A stretch of DNA of 64,000 bases from Providencia sp. (GTDB lineage Bacteria; Pseudomonadota; Gammaproteobacteria; Enterobacterales; Enterobacteriaceae), in assembly GCF_003533305.1 (NCBI RefSeq), contig NZ_DOEH01000014.1, positions 1 through 64,000 of the forward strand. Direction: 5' to 3'. The notes beneath the pieces are model-generated. The model did no database searches and had not been told where the DNA came from. It saw only the letters and a program-made list of their open reading frames with translations. Made by a program: the position numbers and the translations under genes. The stretch's first letter is position 1, and every line of letters begins with the position of its first letter. Positions 36,255 through 46,886 of the stretch are shown in pieces.

Positions 36255-36779
36255 TTATGCGTTGATAGGATCTTCGAATTCGTCAATTTCACTGTTGGGA
36301 GCAGTAAGTGGCTCTTCGGATAAAATCATACCGGTGTTATCTGCGTACAGATAATCGCCAGAGAAGAAAGTCACACTACCAAAATTGACACGAATATCAC
36401 TTTCGCCGACGCCTTCGTCAGGGCAGCCAGCAGGGACAGCAGCAACAGCTTGGATACCAAGGTCTAGTTCCATCAATGCATCGACTTGACGCACTGCACC
36501 GTAGACGACAATACCTTCCCAGTTATTATTAAACGCTAGTTCTGCAAGTTCAGCATCAATCAGTGCCTTACGGACTGATCCGCCACCATCAACCAGTAAT
36601 ATGCGACCATTACCGTCTTCTTCCAGCAAATCATACAGAATGCCATTATCTTCAAAGCATTTAACTGTAATAATTTGACCGCCAAATGAAGTACGTCCAC
36701 CAAAGTTGGAAAAAAGAGGTTCTACCACGTTAACGCTTTCTTGGTAGATGTCGCAGAGTTCGGAAGTATCATATTTCAT
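36255..36779 (-). CDS. rraA: Ribonuclease E activity regulator RraA
   Basis: 174 aa, longer than the 161 aa of E. coli RraA by an acidic C-terminal tail ([17 protein letters not shown]). It begins [34 protein letters not shown] and contains [25 protein letters not shown] and GIVVYGAVR. The trimer binds RNase E and its degradosome scaffold and restrains RNA decay. It lies downstream of menA, as in E. coli, with a small hairpin at 36847-36870 (TTCCCCACC/GGTGGGAA) between them. Confidence 0.95.
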   Translation of the reverse strand: MKYDTSELCDIYQESVNVVEPLFSNFGGRTSFGGQIITVKCFEDNGILYDLLEEDGNGRILLVDGGGSVRKALIDAELAELAFNNNWEGIVVYGAVRQVDALMELDLGIQAVAAVPAGCPDEGVGESDIRVNFGSVTFFSGDYLYADNTGMILSEEPLTAPNSEIDEFEDPINA

Positions 36780-36846
36780 AGGATTCAGATCTTTTTTTGC
36801 TGCAAGAGAAATTAAGTATATCCCTTTTTAATAGTGATTGGCAAAG

Positions 36847-36870
36847 TTCCCCACCCTAAACAGGTGGGAA
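36847..36870 (-). terminator. Hairpin between menA and rraA
   Basis: TTCCCCACC pairs with GGTGGGAA around CTAAACA. On the minus strand a CTTTGCC tail follows, so it is either a weak terminator of menA or part of the rraA leader. Confidence 0.4.
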
Positions 36871-36924
36871 AGTCAAAAAAACAGCAAATAATTGTACAAC
36901 TTGCTCATCGCTATCTGTGAATCA

Positions 36925-37848
36925 CTATTTACTCATTACAACGCCAATAGAAAAAAGCACATTGGTCAATAATGCTGCTTTGACCATATTGACTAACATT
37001 GGACGCATACCTTCAGGCGTTGGGTCCATCAGGACTCGGCGTATATGATTCATCAGCATTGGAACGGCAAGTAAAAACAGCCAGCCACTCCAACCTTGCA
37101 AATATAATAAATTGAAGAAGGCTAAGCATAGAATGGCCGCAAGGATAATGATGGTATGATAAATTCTTGCGCCTTGAGGACCCAAGCGAACCGCTAATGT
37201 GTTCTTTCCTGCTTTGATATCATTTTCGATATCGCGCATATTATTAATATTCAAAACAGCGACAGAAAGTAGTCCACAAGCAGTAGCAGGTAAAATAGTA
37301 ATCACATTGAAGCTATTAGCTTGCAGATAAAAAGTGCCGATAACACTCAGCCAGCCAAAGAAAACCAAGACTGAGATGTCTCCAAGACCTAGATAACCAT
37401 AAGGTTTTTTACCTACGGTATAGGTAATTGCTGCCAGGATAGCGATGAGACCGAGCGTTAAAAAGCCAATAGCATCTTCAGGTTTTTCACAAGCGACAAA
37501 AATCAATAATAAGCCAGAGATACAAGCGGCAATAATATTAATTTTTAGCGCTTTTTTCATATCTGCTTGGGTAATTACCCCTTTTTGCATACCCCGTAGA
37601 GGACCGATGCGTTCGGCCGTATCGGAACCTTTAATGGCATCCCCATAATCGTTTGCAAGGTTAGATAAAATTTGAAGCAAACCAGCAGTAATAATCGATA
37701 GAAGGGCGACTGGCCATTTGAAGTTGCCAGTTAAATAGGTCAGTGCAGAGCCAGTAATGATAGCAATAACCCCGAGAGGAAGGGTCTTGGGACGCAAGCT
37801 TTCTAGCCAGGCCTGTTTACGGCTAATAGGAATTGGTGATGAGCTCAT
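36925..37848 (-). CDS. menA: 1,4-dihydroxy-2-naphthoate octaprenyltransferase
   Basis: 307 aa. A UbiA-family integral membrane protein with about eight to nine helices and the two Asp-rich prenyl-diphosphate motifs: NLANDYGDAIKGSDTAERIG (NDxxD) and NNMRDIENDIKAGKNTLAVRLG. It attaches the polyprenyl chain to dihydroxynaphthoate in menaquinone synthesis. Same neighbours as in E. coli (rraA downstream, hslUV upstream). Confidence 0.96.
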   Translation of the reverse strand: MSSSPIPISRKQAWLESLRPKTLPLGVIAIITGSALTYLTGNFKWPVALLSIITAGLLQILSNLANDYGDAIKGSDTAERIGPLRGMQKGVITQADMKKALKINIIAACISGLLLIFVACEKPEDAIGFLTLGLIAILAAITYTVGKKPYGYLGLGDISVLVFFGWLSVIGTFYLQANSFNVITILPATACGLLSVAVLNINNMRDIENDIKAGKNTLAVRLGPQGARIYHTIIILAAILCLAFFNLLYLQGWSGWLFLLAVPMLMNHIRRVLMDPTPEGMRPMLVNMVKAALLTNVLFSIGVVMSK

Positions 37849-37867
37849 TTAATCATTTCACAGGTTT

Positions 37868-37948
37868 ATGCCCTTCATCGCTCAAGTTACAGCTTTGTTG
37901 GCTGCGTTTAATTTGCAGTCTAGCGATAACTTAAATTATTCAGGGTAA
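37868..37948. repeat. Short ERIC-like repeat between hslU and menA
   Basis: ATGCCCTTCATCGCTCAAGT... left arm with TTACAGCTTTGTTGGCTGCGTT, then a right arm ending CTTAAATTATTCAGGGTAAT. It is about 81 bp, lacks most of the ERIC centre and is more diverged than the copy at 17953. Confidence 0.65.
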
Positions 37949-38028
37949 TGTTCTTAATAATTTTAATAACCCATCATCTGAGAAATACATCGGTGTTTTT
38001 CGTGTGATGGATTGAATATAGAGTGTCA

Positions 38029-38055
38029 AAAGTGCAGCAATTATTGCTGCACTTT
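38029..38055 (-). terminator. Terminator of the hslVU operon
   Basis: AAAGTGCAGCAA (38029-38040) pairs perfectly with TTGCTGCACTTT (38044-38055), followed on the minus strand by TTTGAC. It lies about 47 bases after the hslU stop. Confidence 0.82.
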
Positions 38056-38101
38056 ATATGACGTCTATTAAGGATACATGAAAACCGGATAATTAATAAG
38101 A

Positions 38102-39436
38102 TTATAAAATAAATCTACTCAGATCTTCGTCTGCAACTAATTCGTCTAAGTGTTGTTTCACATAGTTAGCGTCAATTTGAATTGACTGGCCACTACTTTC
38201 ACTTGCATCGAAAGAAATATCTTCCATTAAACGTTCTAACACAGTGTGAAGACGACGAGCACCAATGTTTTCAGTGGATTCATTTACTTGCCATGCGGAT
38301 TCTGCAATTTTACGAATTCCATCTTCAGTGAACTCAATATTCACACCTTCAGTAGCCATCAGCGCTTTATATTGCTCAGTCAAAGAAGCGCTCGGCTCCG
38401 TTAGAATGCGAACAAAGTCTTCAGTCGTGAGTGCTTGTAGCTCAACACGAATCGGTAAACGACCTTGTAATTCAGGGATCAAATCTGATGGGCTAGAAAC
38501 TTGGAAAGCGCCAGACGCAATAAACAGGATATGGTCAGTTTTTACCATGCCATGTTTCGTTGAAACTGTGCAGCCTTCAATTAATGGCAGTAAGTCACGT
38601 TGTACGCCTTCACGAGACACATCAGGTCCTGAGCTTTGGCCACCACGTTTACAGATTTTATCGAATTCATCGATAAACACGATACCATTTTGCTCAACCG
38701 CTTCGATGGCTTGCTCTTTTAGCTCTTCTGGATTGACTAATTTTGCTGCTTCTTCTTCAATCAGTAATTTGAAGGCTTCTTTGATTTTCATCTTGCGTGG
38801 TTTTTGTTTTTGCCCTGCAAGATTTTGGAACATTGATTGAAGTTGGTTGGTCATCTCTTCCATGCCTGGAGGCGCCATGATTTCAACACCCATTGGGCTT
38901 GCTGAAACTTCGATTTCAATTTCTTTGTCGTCTAACTGACCTTCACGTAATTTTTTACGGAAAGTTTGGCGAGTTGGTGATTGCTCATCAACAGACTCAG
39001 ATTGTCCCCAGTTATTTTTTGCAGGCGGGATCAGTACATCAAGAATGCGCTCTTCTGCCATTTCTTCAGCACGGTAGCGATTTTTTTCGATGGATTGATG
39101 ACGTACCATTTTTATCGCGGAATCGGTCAAATCACGAATGATAGAGTCAACTTCTTTACCGACATAGCCTACTTCAGTAAATTTAGTGGCTTCAACTTTG
39201 ATGAACGGTGCATTGGCAAGTTTTGCAAGGCGACGTGCAATTTCTGTTTTACCTACACCAGTAGGACCAATCATCAAAATATTTTTTGGTGTCACTTCAT
39301 GGCGTAATGCTTCATTCAACTGCATACGGCGCCAGCGGTTACGTAGCGCGATAGCAACAGAACGTTTGGCCTTGTTTTGACCAATAATATAATTGTCGAG
39401 TTCGCTGACAATTTCGCGTGGAGTCATTTCGGACAT
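38102..39436 (-). CDS. hslU: HslU, ATPase subunit of the HslUV protease
   Basis: 444 aa, one more than E. coli HslU. Walker A is [20 protein letters not shown], Walker [13 protein letters not shown], sensor/arginine region [15 protein letters not shown], and the C-terminal LSRFIL inserts into HslV. The central I-domain is charged and insertion-rich. It unfolds substrates such as SulA and RcsA and feeds them to HslV. It lies 11 bases after hslV; an AAGGA ribosome binding site sits in the gap. The operon is heat-shock-controlled in E. coli. Confidence 0.98.
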   Translation of the reverse strand: MSEMTPREIVSELDNYIIGQNKAKRSVAIALRNRWRRMQLNEALRHEVTPKNILMIGPTGVGKTEIARRLAKLANAPFIKVEATKFTEVGYVGKEVDSIIRDLTDSAIKMVRHQSIEKNRYRAEEMAEERILDVLIPPAKNNWGQSESVDEQSPTRQTFRKKLREGQLDDKEIEIEVSASPMGVEIMAPPGMEEMTNQLQSMFQNLAGQKQKPRKMKIKEAFKLLIEEEAAKLVNPEELKEQAIEAVEQNGIVFIDEFDKICKRGGQSSGPDVSREGVQRDLLPLIEGCTVSTKHGMVKTDHILFIASGAFQVSSPSDLIPELQGRLPIRVELQALTTEDFVRILTEPSASLTEQYKALMATEGVNIEFTEDGIRKIAESAWQVNESTENIGARRLHTVLERLMEDISFDASESSGQSIQIDANYVKQHLDELVADEDLSRFIL

Positions 39437-39447
39437 GCTAGCAATCC

Positions 39448-39978
39448 TTATGATTTTGAAGTGATTTCTTCAAAGTTGACATTATGGTTGGTGTAAATAC
39501 AGATATCACCCGCAATGGCGAGTGCTTTTTCAGCGATTTCTTTGGCACTTAAATCTGTATTTTCTAATAGTGCACGAGCTGCGGATTGTGCATATGGACC
39601 ACCCGAGCCTATGGCAATTAAGTCATTCTCTGGCTGAACGACATCCCCATTACCTGTGATGATGAGCGATGTATGTTCATCAGCAACAGCGAGTAGCGCT
39701 TCAAGTTTGCGTAACATACGGTCTGTACGCCAATCTTTGGCTAATTCAACGGCTGCTTTTGTTAAATGCCCTTGATGCAATTCGAGTTTACGTTCGAATA
39801 GCTCAAAAAGCGTAAATGCGTCTGCGGTGCCGCCAGCAAATCCTGCAATAACTTTATCATTATACAAGCGACGGACTTTGCGGACATTGCCTTTCATGAC
39901 GGTATTACCCATCGTCGCCTGTCCATCACCACCAATAACGACCTGGCCATTACGGCGAACACTTACGATTGTTGTCAT
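39448..39978 (-). CDS. hslV: HslV, proteasome-like protease subunit
   Basis: 176 aa, the usual length. After removal of Met the N-terminal Thr ([20 protein letters not shown]) is the nucleophile; Lys and Asp/Ser of the active site are in the following strands. [17 protein letters not shown] and [17 protein letters not shown] are conserved. It forms a double hexamer capped by HslU. It leads the hslVU operon; upstream is a perfect inverted repeat (40038-40076) containing a CTTGAAA heat-shock -35-like element. Confidence 0.98.
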   Translation of the reverse strand: MTTIVSVRRNGQVVIGGDGQATMGNTVMKGNVRKVRRLYNDKVIAGFAGGTADAFTLFELFERKLELHQGHLTKAAVELAKDWRTDRMLRKLEALLAVADEHTSLIITGNGDVVQPENDLIAIGSGGPYAQSAARALLENTDLSAKEIAEKALAIAGDICIYTNHNVNFEEITSKS

Positions 39979-40037
39979 GAGTTAGCCCCTGATTTTATGA
40001 CAAAAGAGTACGGTTGGTTTTGATTTTCAAGAGAGAG

Positions 40038-40076
40038 ATTTCAAGTGATAGTTGTTGATTAACTATCACTTGAAAT
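40038..40076. repeat. Perfect 16-bp inverted repeat upstream of hslV
   Basis: ATTTCAAGTGATAGTT (40038-40053) and AACTATCACTTGAAAT (40061-40076) are exact complements separated by GTTGATT. It lies between ftsN and hslV and is not followed by a T-run in the direction of ftsN transcription, so it may be a weak terminator or a control element. The CTTGAAA in an arm matches the sigma-32 -35 consensus, but no CCCAT-type -10 is evident. Confidence 0.6.
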
Positions 40077-40144
40077 TTATTGAGAACAAAAACACCCACA
40101 CATGAGTACGTTAGATCATTAGATGGGGTGGGGGAGGAAGTTTT

Positions 40145-40969
40145 TCAACCCCCTGACGCGCGAAGAATACAACCAGAAACACCGACACCGGCTGCACGGT
40201 CACGCATTTTTTCTGCGGTTGACTTAGAATACGGGCCCAGTACGATACGATGCCAACCGCCACCTGCGGCTACACGGCTTTCAATACCTGCAAAAGCGAG
40301 TGTCGCCCGAACAGACTCAGCCTGATCAGCGGTGCGGAATGAACCACATTGCACCATCATATTTTGCATATTATTAATTGGTTTTGGTTCTGATTTTTTT
40401 TCAGGTTCAGCTTGCGAAATAGGGGCAACGGGTCGTGTTTCTGGTTTTGGTTCACTCGGAATCAGGGGTTTTCTTTGAACGGGTGGTTCAATAGGCTTAG
40501 TCGGCTCATTGATAATGACCTGAGAACGCGGTACAGGCTTGCCATTAAATGGAACCTCTTGCAGATTAGTGACCGGCTGACGTCTATCTGAATCTATCTG
40601 CTCAAGCAATTGGCGCTGTTCTGGTGTTAAATCAGATTGGCGAATGATATTGCCCGCACCAGTTGTATTAGGCTGTTCTATATTAGGTGAATCAACGCCA
40701 CGACGCTCTAATTCTTTAATATAGCGCCAGCGTTCTTCTGGTTTTGGTGGTAGCGTGCTACCTGCTGGTGGCGGAGTCACAGCACTGTTAGTTTGTGGCG
40801 CGTCTTTTTTATTGTGGGTGATATAAAATAAACCGCCGACAAATAGCCCGACAATAGCAACAGCAACAACCAACGTGGTGATTGGTAGTCCTTGTGCTTT
40901 TTTCGATTTACCTTTGCTTTTTTTGCGGGCAGATGTTCGGCCTCGCGCTACATAATCTTTTTGTGCCAC
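40145..40969 (-). CDS. ftsN: Cell division protein FtsN
   Basis: 274 aa. A basic cytoplasmic tail (ARKKSKGKSKK) is followed by one membrane segment (about residues 29-49, LPITTLVVAVAIVGLFVGGLF), a Pro/Gln/Lys-rich periplasmic linker, and a SPOR domain at the end (MVQCGSFRTADQAESVRATL, WHRIVLGPYSKSTAEKMRD). FtsN is the late trigger of septal peptidoglycan synthesis; the SPOR domain binds denuded septal glycan. The family architecture and position between hslV and cytR match E. coli, but the linker is shorter than in E. coli FtsN (319 aa). Confidence 0.95.
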   Translation of the reverse strand: MAQKDYVARGRTSARKKSKGKSKKAQGLPITTLVVAVAIVGLFVGGLFYITHNKKDAPQTNSAVTPPPAGSTLPPKPEERWRYIKELERRGVDSPNIEQPNTTGAGNIIRQSDLTPEQRQLLEQIDSDRRQPVTNLQEVPFNGKPVPRSQVIINEPTKPIEPPVQRKPLIPSEPKPETRPVAPISQAEPEKKSEPKPINNMQNMMVQCGSFRTADQAESVRATLAFAGIESRVAAGGGWHRIVLGPYSKSTAEKMRDRAAGVGVSGCILRASGG

Positions 40970-41043
40970 GCTATTAATTCGCTAGTTTATCAATCGTTAG
41001 TCGTCATTTAGATTCACATGTTACTTAACCTGAACGATTTTGC

Positions 41044-42072
41044 CTAGCTTTTAGGCGCTTTTGTACTCTCTCTGATGATTAAATCAGAATCTAGGAGGCG
41101 TGAACCTGCGATTACAGCGTTTCCTTTTATCTGTTCAAGCAGTAATTGCATTGCTTGAAGACCAATTTCAGTACGTGGCTGATTGATGGTTGTGAGTGCA
41201 GGCAATGTATATTTAGCTTGATCTAAATTATCGAAACCTACAAAGGAGAGGTCATCTGGCAAGGTTAAACCCATTTTTTTTGCTTGCCACATTGCCCCTA
41301 TCGCCATGATGTCACTATGACAAAAAATAGCCGTTGGTGGTTGAGGAAGTGAGAGTAACGTTTTCACCGCTTCAGCGCCACCTTCGTGGGTGAAATCAGC
41401 TCTGAGAATATAATTCTCTCTCAGTCTTTCACCTGTCCGTAGCATGGCTTTTTTATAACCTTCTAGACGATATTGACTCAGCGGCATATTTTCTGGCCCA
41501 GCAATACAGGCAATGAGTTTATGGCCTTGTTTTTGAAGGTAATGAGTGGCATTAAATGCCGCTGTTAAATTATCAATATGTACGGTTGGAAGTTTTAGCT
41601 CAGGCGCAAACTCATTGGCCATAATGATAGGGGGTAGATTTTTTTGTTCTTCAGTTGATACATCAAATGGCAAATTAGAGCCTAACAATATCATGCCATC
41701 GATTTGCTTAGTGATAATCAAGTTGATGAAAGCATTTTCTTGTTTTTGTTGATGTTTGCAATCACCAATTAAGACAAAGTAACCTTCTTGTGCCGCAAGC
41801 TCTTCAATCCCACAGATCACATCGCTAAAGAAAGGATCGCGAATATTGGGGACGATCACGAGAATTGTTTTGGATTCATTGCGTTTGAAGCTTCGGGTCA
41901 GATTATGTGGATAATAACCAACATCAATAACAGCTTGCTCAACTTTTTGCCGCGTTTGCAGAGAAACTTTTTCAGGGTTCATTAATGTTCTGGATACTGT
42001 TGCTGTTGATACACCCGCTGCACTTGCAACATCTTTCATCGTTGCTGTGTTATTGTGTGTTTGATTTTCCAC
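41044..42072 (-). CDS. cytR: LacI-family transcriptional regulator CytR
   Basis: 342 aa. N-terminal HTH (TMKDVASAAGVSTATVSRTL) and hinge, then a periplasmic-binding-protein-like domain (RSFKRNESKTILVIVPNIRDPFFSDVI...). CytR represses nucleoside uptake and catabolism genes (deo, udp, cdd, nup) cooperatively with CRP and is released by cytidine. It sits between priA and ftsN, as in E. coli. A CRP-like site lies in the upstream gap. Confidence 0.94.
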   Translation of the reverse strand: MENQTHNNTATMKDVASAAGVSTATVSRTLMNPEKVSLQTRQKVEQAVIDVGYYPHNLTRSFKRNESKTILVIVPNIRDPFFSDVICGIEELAAQEGYFVLIGDCKHQQKQENAFINLIITKQIDGMILLGSNLPFDVSTEEQKNLPPIIMANEFAPELKLPTVHIDNLTAAFNATHYLQKQGHKLIACIAGPENMPLSQYRLEGYKKAMLRTGERLRENYILRADFTHEGGAEAVKTLLSLPQPPTAIFCHSDIMAIGAMWQAKKMGLTLPDDLSFVGFDNLDQAKYTLPALTTINQPRTEIGLQAMQLLLEQIKGNAVIAGSRLLDSDLIIRESTKAPKS

Positions 42073-42405
42073 AACGCCTTCCTTAGGGTTATTTAATCGA
42101 TTGCTTTTATGAATGGCGCGAACACGTCATTATTTCTGATTAGAGGTCATTCTAATCGGTTTCACAACAATATCTGTTACCTAGTTTACATAAATTTTGT
42201 GACTTACGTCATTTTTTAGAGCTGCTTCGCAAATTTTGAAAATAATTGACGCGAAAAAACTTAAGGTAAATTTATGTGGGATGAAATTTAACCAATTTAG
42301 CAAATTTAAAAAATAACTAAATACGTTAATTTATCAATAATACCCGCTCAATGTGTCGATACCACTTAAGTACTTTATACATTACTGATATTAAATACAT
42401 TATGA
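42073..42405. other. cytR promoter region and priA 3' flank
   Basis: No gene seen. The region holds the leftward cytR promoter and a CRP-like site at 42198-42213. The part nearest priA is AT-rich without clear terminator structure. Confidence 0.4.
42198..42213. promoter_or_regulatory. CRP-like site upstream of cytR
   Basis: TGTGA-CTTACG-TCATT agrees with the CRP core except for two bases in the right half. It is about 125-140 bases upstream of the cytR start; E. coli cytR is cAMP-CRP-activated. Confidence 0.45.
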
Positions 42406-44625
<2,220 letters not shown>

Positions 44626-44683
44626 TTATACGATGATATATCAATTAGTTGATTAGAATAACACAAAAAGTATTTGTTTTTCA

Positions 44684-44712
44684 TTGCGCGGTAAACAGAT
44701 TTTCTGTATGAT
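44684..44712 (+). promoter_or_regulatory. Sigma-70 promoter of rpmE
   Basis: TTGCGC (44684-44689), an optimal 17-base spacer, then TATGAT (44707-44712). Transcription would start near 44719 and leave a leader of about 120 bases. Confidence 0.7.
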
Positions 44713-44718
44713 CCGCCG

Positions 44719-44841
44719 CCTTTGGTATGATTTATTTGTTTAAGCATATTAAACTTACCAATACATTAAATTCAATCAACACGACGTGTGGTGTCCGGCG
44801 TTAGGGCTGGAATGGCGGCACGGCCTTAAAGAGGTTTTCCC
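44719..44841 (+). promoter_or_regulatory. rpmE 5' leader, possible L31 autoregulatory element
   Basis: The leader is about 120 bases and GC-rich near its 3' end (GTGTCCGGCGTTAGGGCTGG, then AATGGCGGCACGGCC), able to pair with itself near the ribosome binding site. Gammaproteobacterial rpmE genes are known to carry an L31-binding leader. The match is by position and composition; pairing was not computed. Confidence 0.45.
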
Positions 44842-45057
44842 ATGAAAAAAGGTATTCACCCTAAATACGAAGAAATTACTGCAACTTGTTCTTGCGGTAA
44901 CGTTATGAAAGTTAATTCAACAGCAGGTCACTCGCTGAACCTAGACGTTTGTGGTAACTGCCACCCGTTCTATACTGGTAAGCAACGTGATGTAGCTTCA
45001 GGTGGTCGTGTTGATCGCTTCAACCAGCGTTTCAGCATCCCAGGCGCTAAGAAGTAA
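44842..45057 (+). CDS. rpmE: 50S ribosomal protein L31 (zinc-binding form)
   Basis: 71 aa. It carries the four zinc Cys of the C+ form: ATCSCGN (C16, C18) and [14 protein letters not shown] (C37, C40). L31 bridges the two ribosomal subunits. The zinc-free paralogue YkgM replaces it under zinc starvation; this is the zinc form. It is monocistronic, with a long leader upstream and a hairpin terminator 10 bases downstream. Confidence 0.98.
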   Translation: MKKGIHPKYEEITATCSCGNVMKVNSTAGHSLNLDVCGNCHPFYTGKQRDVASGGRVDRFNQRFSIPGAKK

Positions 45058-45065
45058 TTTAGCCT

Positions 45066-45097
45066 GTAAAAAAAGGGGAACTTGGTTTCCCTTTTTT
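45066..45097 (+). terminator. Terminator after rpmE
   Basis: A-rich stem AAAAAAAGGGGAA, loop CTTGG, TTTCCCTTTTTT. It lies about 10 bases past the stop codon. Confidence 0.85.
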
Positions 45098-45181
45098 GAT
45101 GCATTGAACGGTATTGCGCGAACAACATATTGCACTTAGTAATAAATATGTTCCTCAATAAAGTTCAAATAATGCGGTTAA

Positions 45182-45220
45182 GAAAACCTGTTCAATTTAA
45201 TGTTGAGCAGGTTTTTTTTA
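45182..45220. terminator. Second hairpin, shared by rpmE and the lipoprotein gene
   Basis: AAACCTGTTCAA and TTGAGCAGGTTT arms around a 7-base loop, with a T-run of eight on the plus strand and A residues on the other side, giving a bidirectional terminator. Confidence 0.8.
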
Positions 45221-45263
45221 TTTCAATGCCTTCAGATTTCGATACGGTAACCGATTATTTTAG

Positions 45264-46019
45264 TTAGCGTTTACGACAAGGGGCTGGTGCATAGCCGTTA
45301 TCCGCAGGGAATGGGTTAGCTTCACAATCAGGTAACTCTTCACGGACTTCAAAGATTGCCACACCAATAACACCAATGTTGCGTTCATCACCTTGTACAT
45401 TTTGATTCACATAAGACTCTTCTGGCGCTGCAAAACGGAAGGCGGCAACTTGATCGCTATTTTTGCGAAAGCCTTCAATAGTTAACTCACTATTTGGGCG
45501 AACTAAGTAGCCACTATTTTGATAAGACCCTACGCGACCATTGAGTACATCAATACCATCTACCGTTGTCACCACTTCATAAGTACGATTTTTATCTGCA
45601 TTAGCAATAATCAGTTGATAACGTTGGCCTTCTTGAGCTGGCAGAATATATTGCCCTTGTTTATTACGATACATAGGCATTGTTCTTCCATTTTCATTTA
45701 CGACTTTTACATTGACGGGCGATAACGAAACTTTGGATAACGTGCTGACATTGCTTGGTACTCGTTCACCGCGATAGTAAATGGCCGCAGTGTCATAAGG
45801 TTTATCAGTTAGGCGGCTTGCGGCAACGGTAACGACCGCCGAATCAACATCTTCACCCCATTTAGTGCCTAGTTTTTTTGCTGATGACGCGGGTTCTGAT
45901 AATTCTTGGGCTACATCTTGATCTTGGATCTGACTATATCGAGGAGAGGATGCGCATCCTGCTGTTATCAGTAAAGCACCACCAAGTAAGCTTACAAAAG
46001 CCATATTGTATTTATTCAT
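45264..46019 (-). CDS. Uncharacterised outer-membrane or periplasmic lipoprotein
   Basis: 251 aa; the family was not recognised. The ATG at 46019 has AAGGA seven bases upstream; an ATG at 46034 adds five residues without a site. A lipoprotein signal is clear: AFVSLLGGALLITAGCASSP, Cys after TAG, and position +2 is Ala, so outer-membrane sorting is likely. The mature part is mostly beta-strand-like with acidic and polar residues (YRGERVPSNVSTLSKVSLSP, later YQLIIANADKNRTYEVVTTV) and ends in two Cys (DCEANPFPADNGYAPAPCRKR) that could form a disulfide. It lies between rpmE and metJ, where E. coli has the unrelated yiiX. No function is proposed. Confidence 0.75.
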   Translation of the reverse strand: MNKYNMAFVSLLGGALLITAGCASSPRYSQIQDQDVAQELSEPASSAKKLGTKWGEDVDSAVVTVAASRLTDKPYDTAAIYYRGERVPSNVSTLSKVSLSPVNVKVVNENGRTMPMYRNKQGQYILPAQEGQRYQLIIANADKNRTYEVVTTVDGIDVLNGRVGSYQNSGYLVRPNSELTIEGFRKNSDQVAAFRFAAPEESYVNQNVQGDERNIGVIGVAIFEVREELPDCEANPFPADNGYAPAPCRKR

Positions 46020-46251
46020 TGCATAATCCTTCATTGTTTTTGTTGCTAACAGAGGTTATCAACTGATGTCGCAGAGTGTAGATAAATACAAGCGATAAAA
46101 CCTGAGGGGAATTCTGAAAGAGGAATAAATAGGAGTAATCTATACGTGGGTATTAAAGATTAATGCCACCTCTTTAATCGCGCAGTTTTAAGACTTTGCA
46201 AATAAAGGGATGGCACGAAATCAGTGGGATCAACCGAAATAACGAAGCTGA

Positions 46252-46569
46252 TTAGTATTCCCAAGTATCTGGGTCAATACCGAGCTCACGCATGATATCT
46301 TTCGCCGCTTCTGGGATCTCATCACTACGCTCTTTGCGTAAATCTTCATCATTTGGCAGTGGTTGTCCGGTGAACGCATGCAAAAACGCCTCACACAGTA
46401 ATTCACTGTTAGTGGCATGACGTAGATTATTAATCTGACGGCGAGTGCGCTCATCGGTTAAAATTTTCAGTACCTTTAAAGGGATTGATACTGTAATTTT
46501 TTTTACCTGCTCACTCTTTTTGCCATGTTCAGCATACGGACTGACATATTCACCGTTCCATTCAGCCAT
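46252..46569 (-). CDS. metJ: Methionine repressor MetJ
   Basis: 105 aa, identical in length to E. coli MetJ. It begins [62 protein letters not shown], containing the ribbon (KKITVSIP) of the ribbon-helix-helix fold and the SAM-binding helices. It ends [11 protein letters not shown]. With S-adenosylmethionine as corepressor it binds tandem 8-bp met boxes. It is divergent from metB, and arrays of boxes are found upstream of metB (46813-46852) and metF. Confidence 0.98.
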   Translation of the reverse strand: MAEWNGEYVSPYAEHGKKSEQVKKITVSIPLKVLKILTDERTRRQINNLRHATNSELLCEAFLHAFTGQPLPNDEDLRKERSDEIPEAAKDIMRELGIDPDTWEY

Positions 46570-46804
46570 GAGTTACCTTGGATATATTCATTAATAATAA
46601 AAAATAATATGCGCATTACTTTTCAGATAAACTTGTTATAAGTCTCTAATCAGTACAAATTCAGCACATAAGCTAGAATTCACTTTACTCAGTTTAACAC
46701 AATTTTATTTGTGAAATGAATGAGCTAGGTTTTTTTGTGTGATTGATAATCAATTTACACATAATAATTAGGGCTGATTATTTCATTAGTTGATATAAAC
46801 GTAA

Positions 46805-46852
46805 AGAGGTTTAGACGTCTAGATATATTGACGTCCAAACATCTAGTGCGTA
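46805..46852. promoter_or_regulatory. Tandem MetJ boxes in the metJ-metB control region
   Basis: Consecutive 8-mers match the met box AGACGTCT: AGACGTCT (perfect, 46813-46820), AGATATAT, TGACGTCC, AAACATCT, with weaker flanks AGAGGTTT and AGTGCGTA. Head-to-tail repeats at exact 8-bp period are diagnostic of MetJ operators. They would repress metBL and metJ itself. Confidence 0.92.
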
Positions 46853-46886
46853 TGATTTGAGCTATCGTCAATCAGGAGAAGCGTTT

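Noticed and set aside
38265..38840. 191-residue antisense open frame in hslU
   Set aside because: A shadow of hslU codon usage; no start signals and no domain.
40021..40080. Complete sigma-32 promoter for hslVU
   Set aside because: CTTGAAA is present but no CCCAT-type -10 was found at the right distance.
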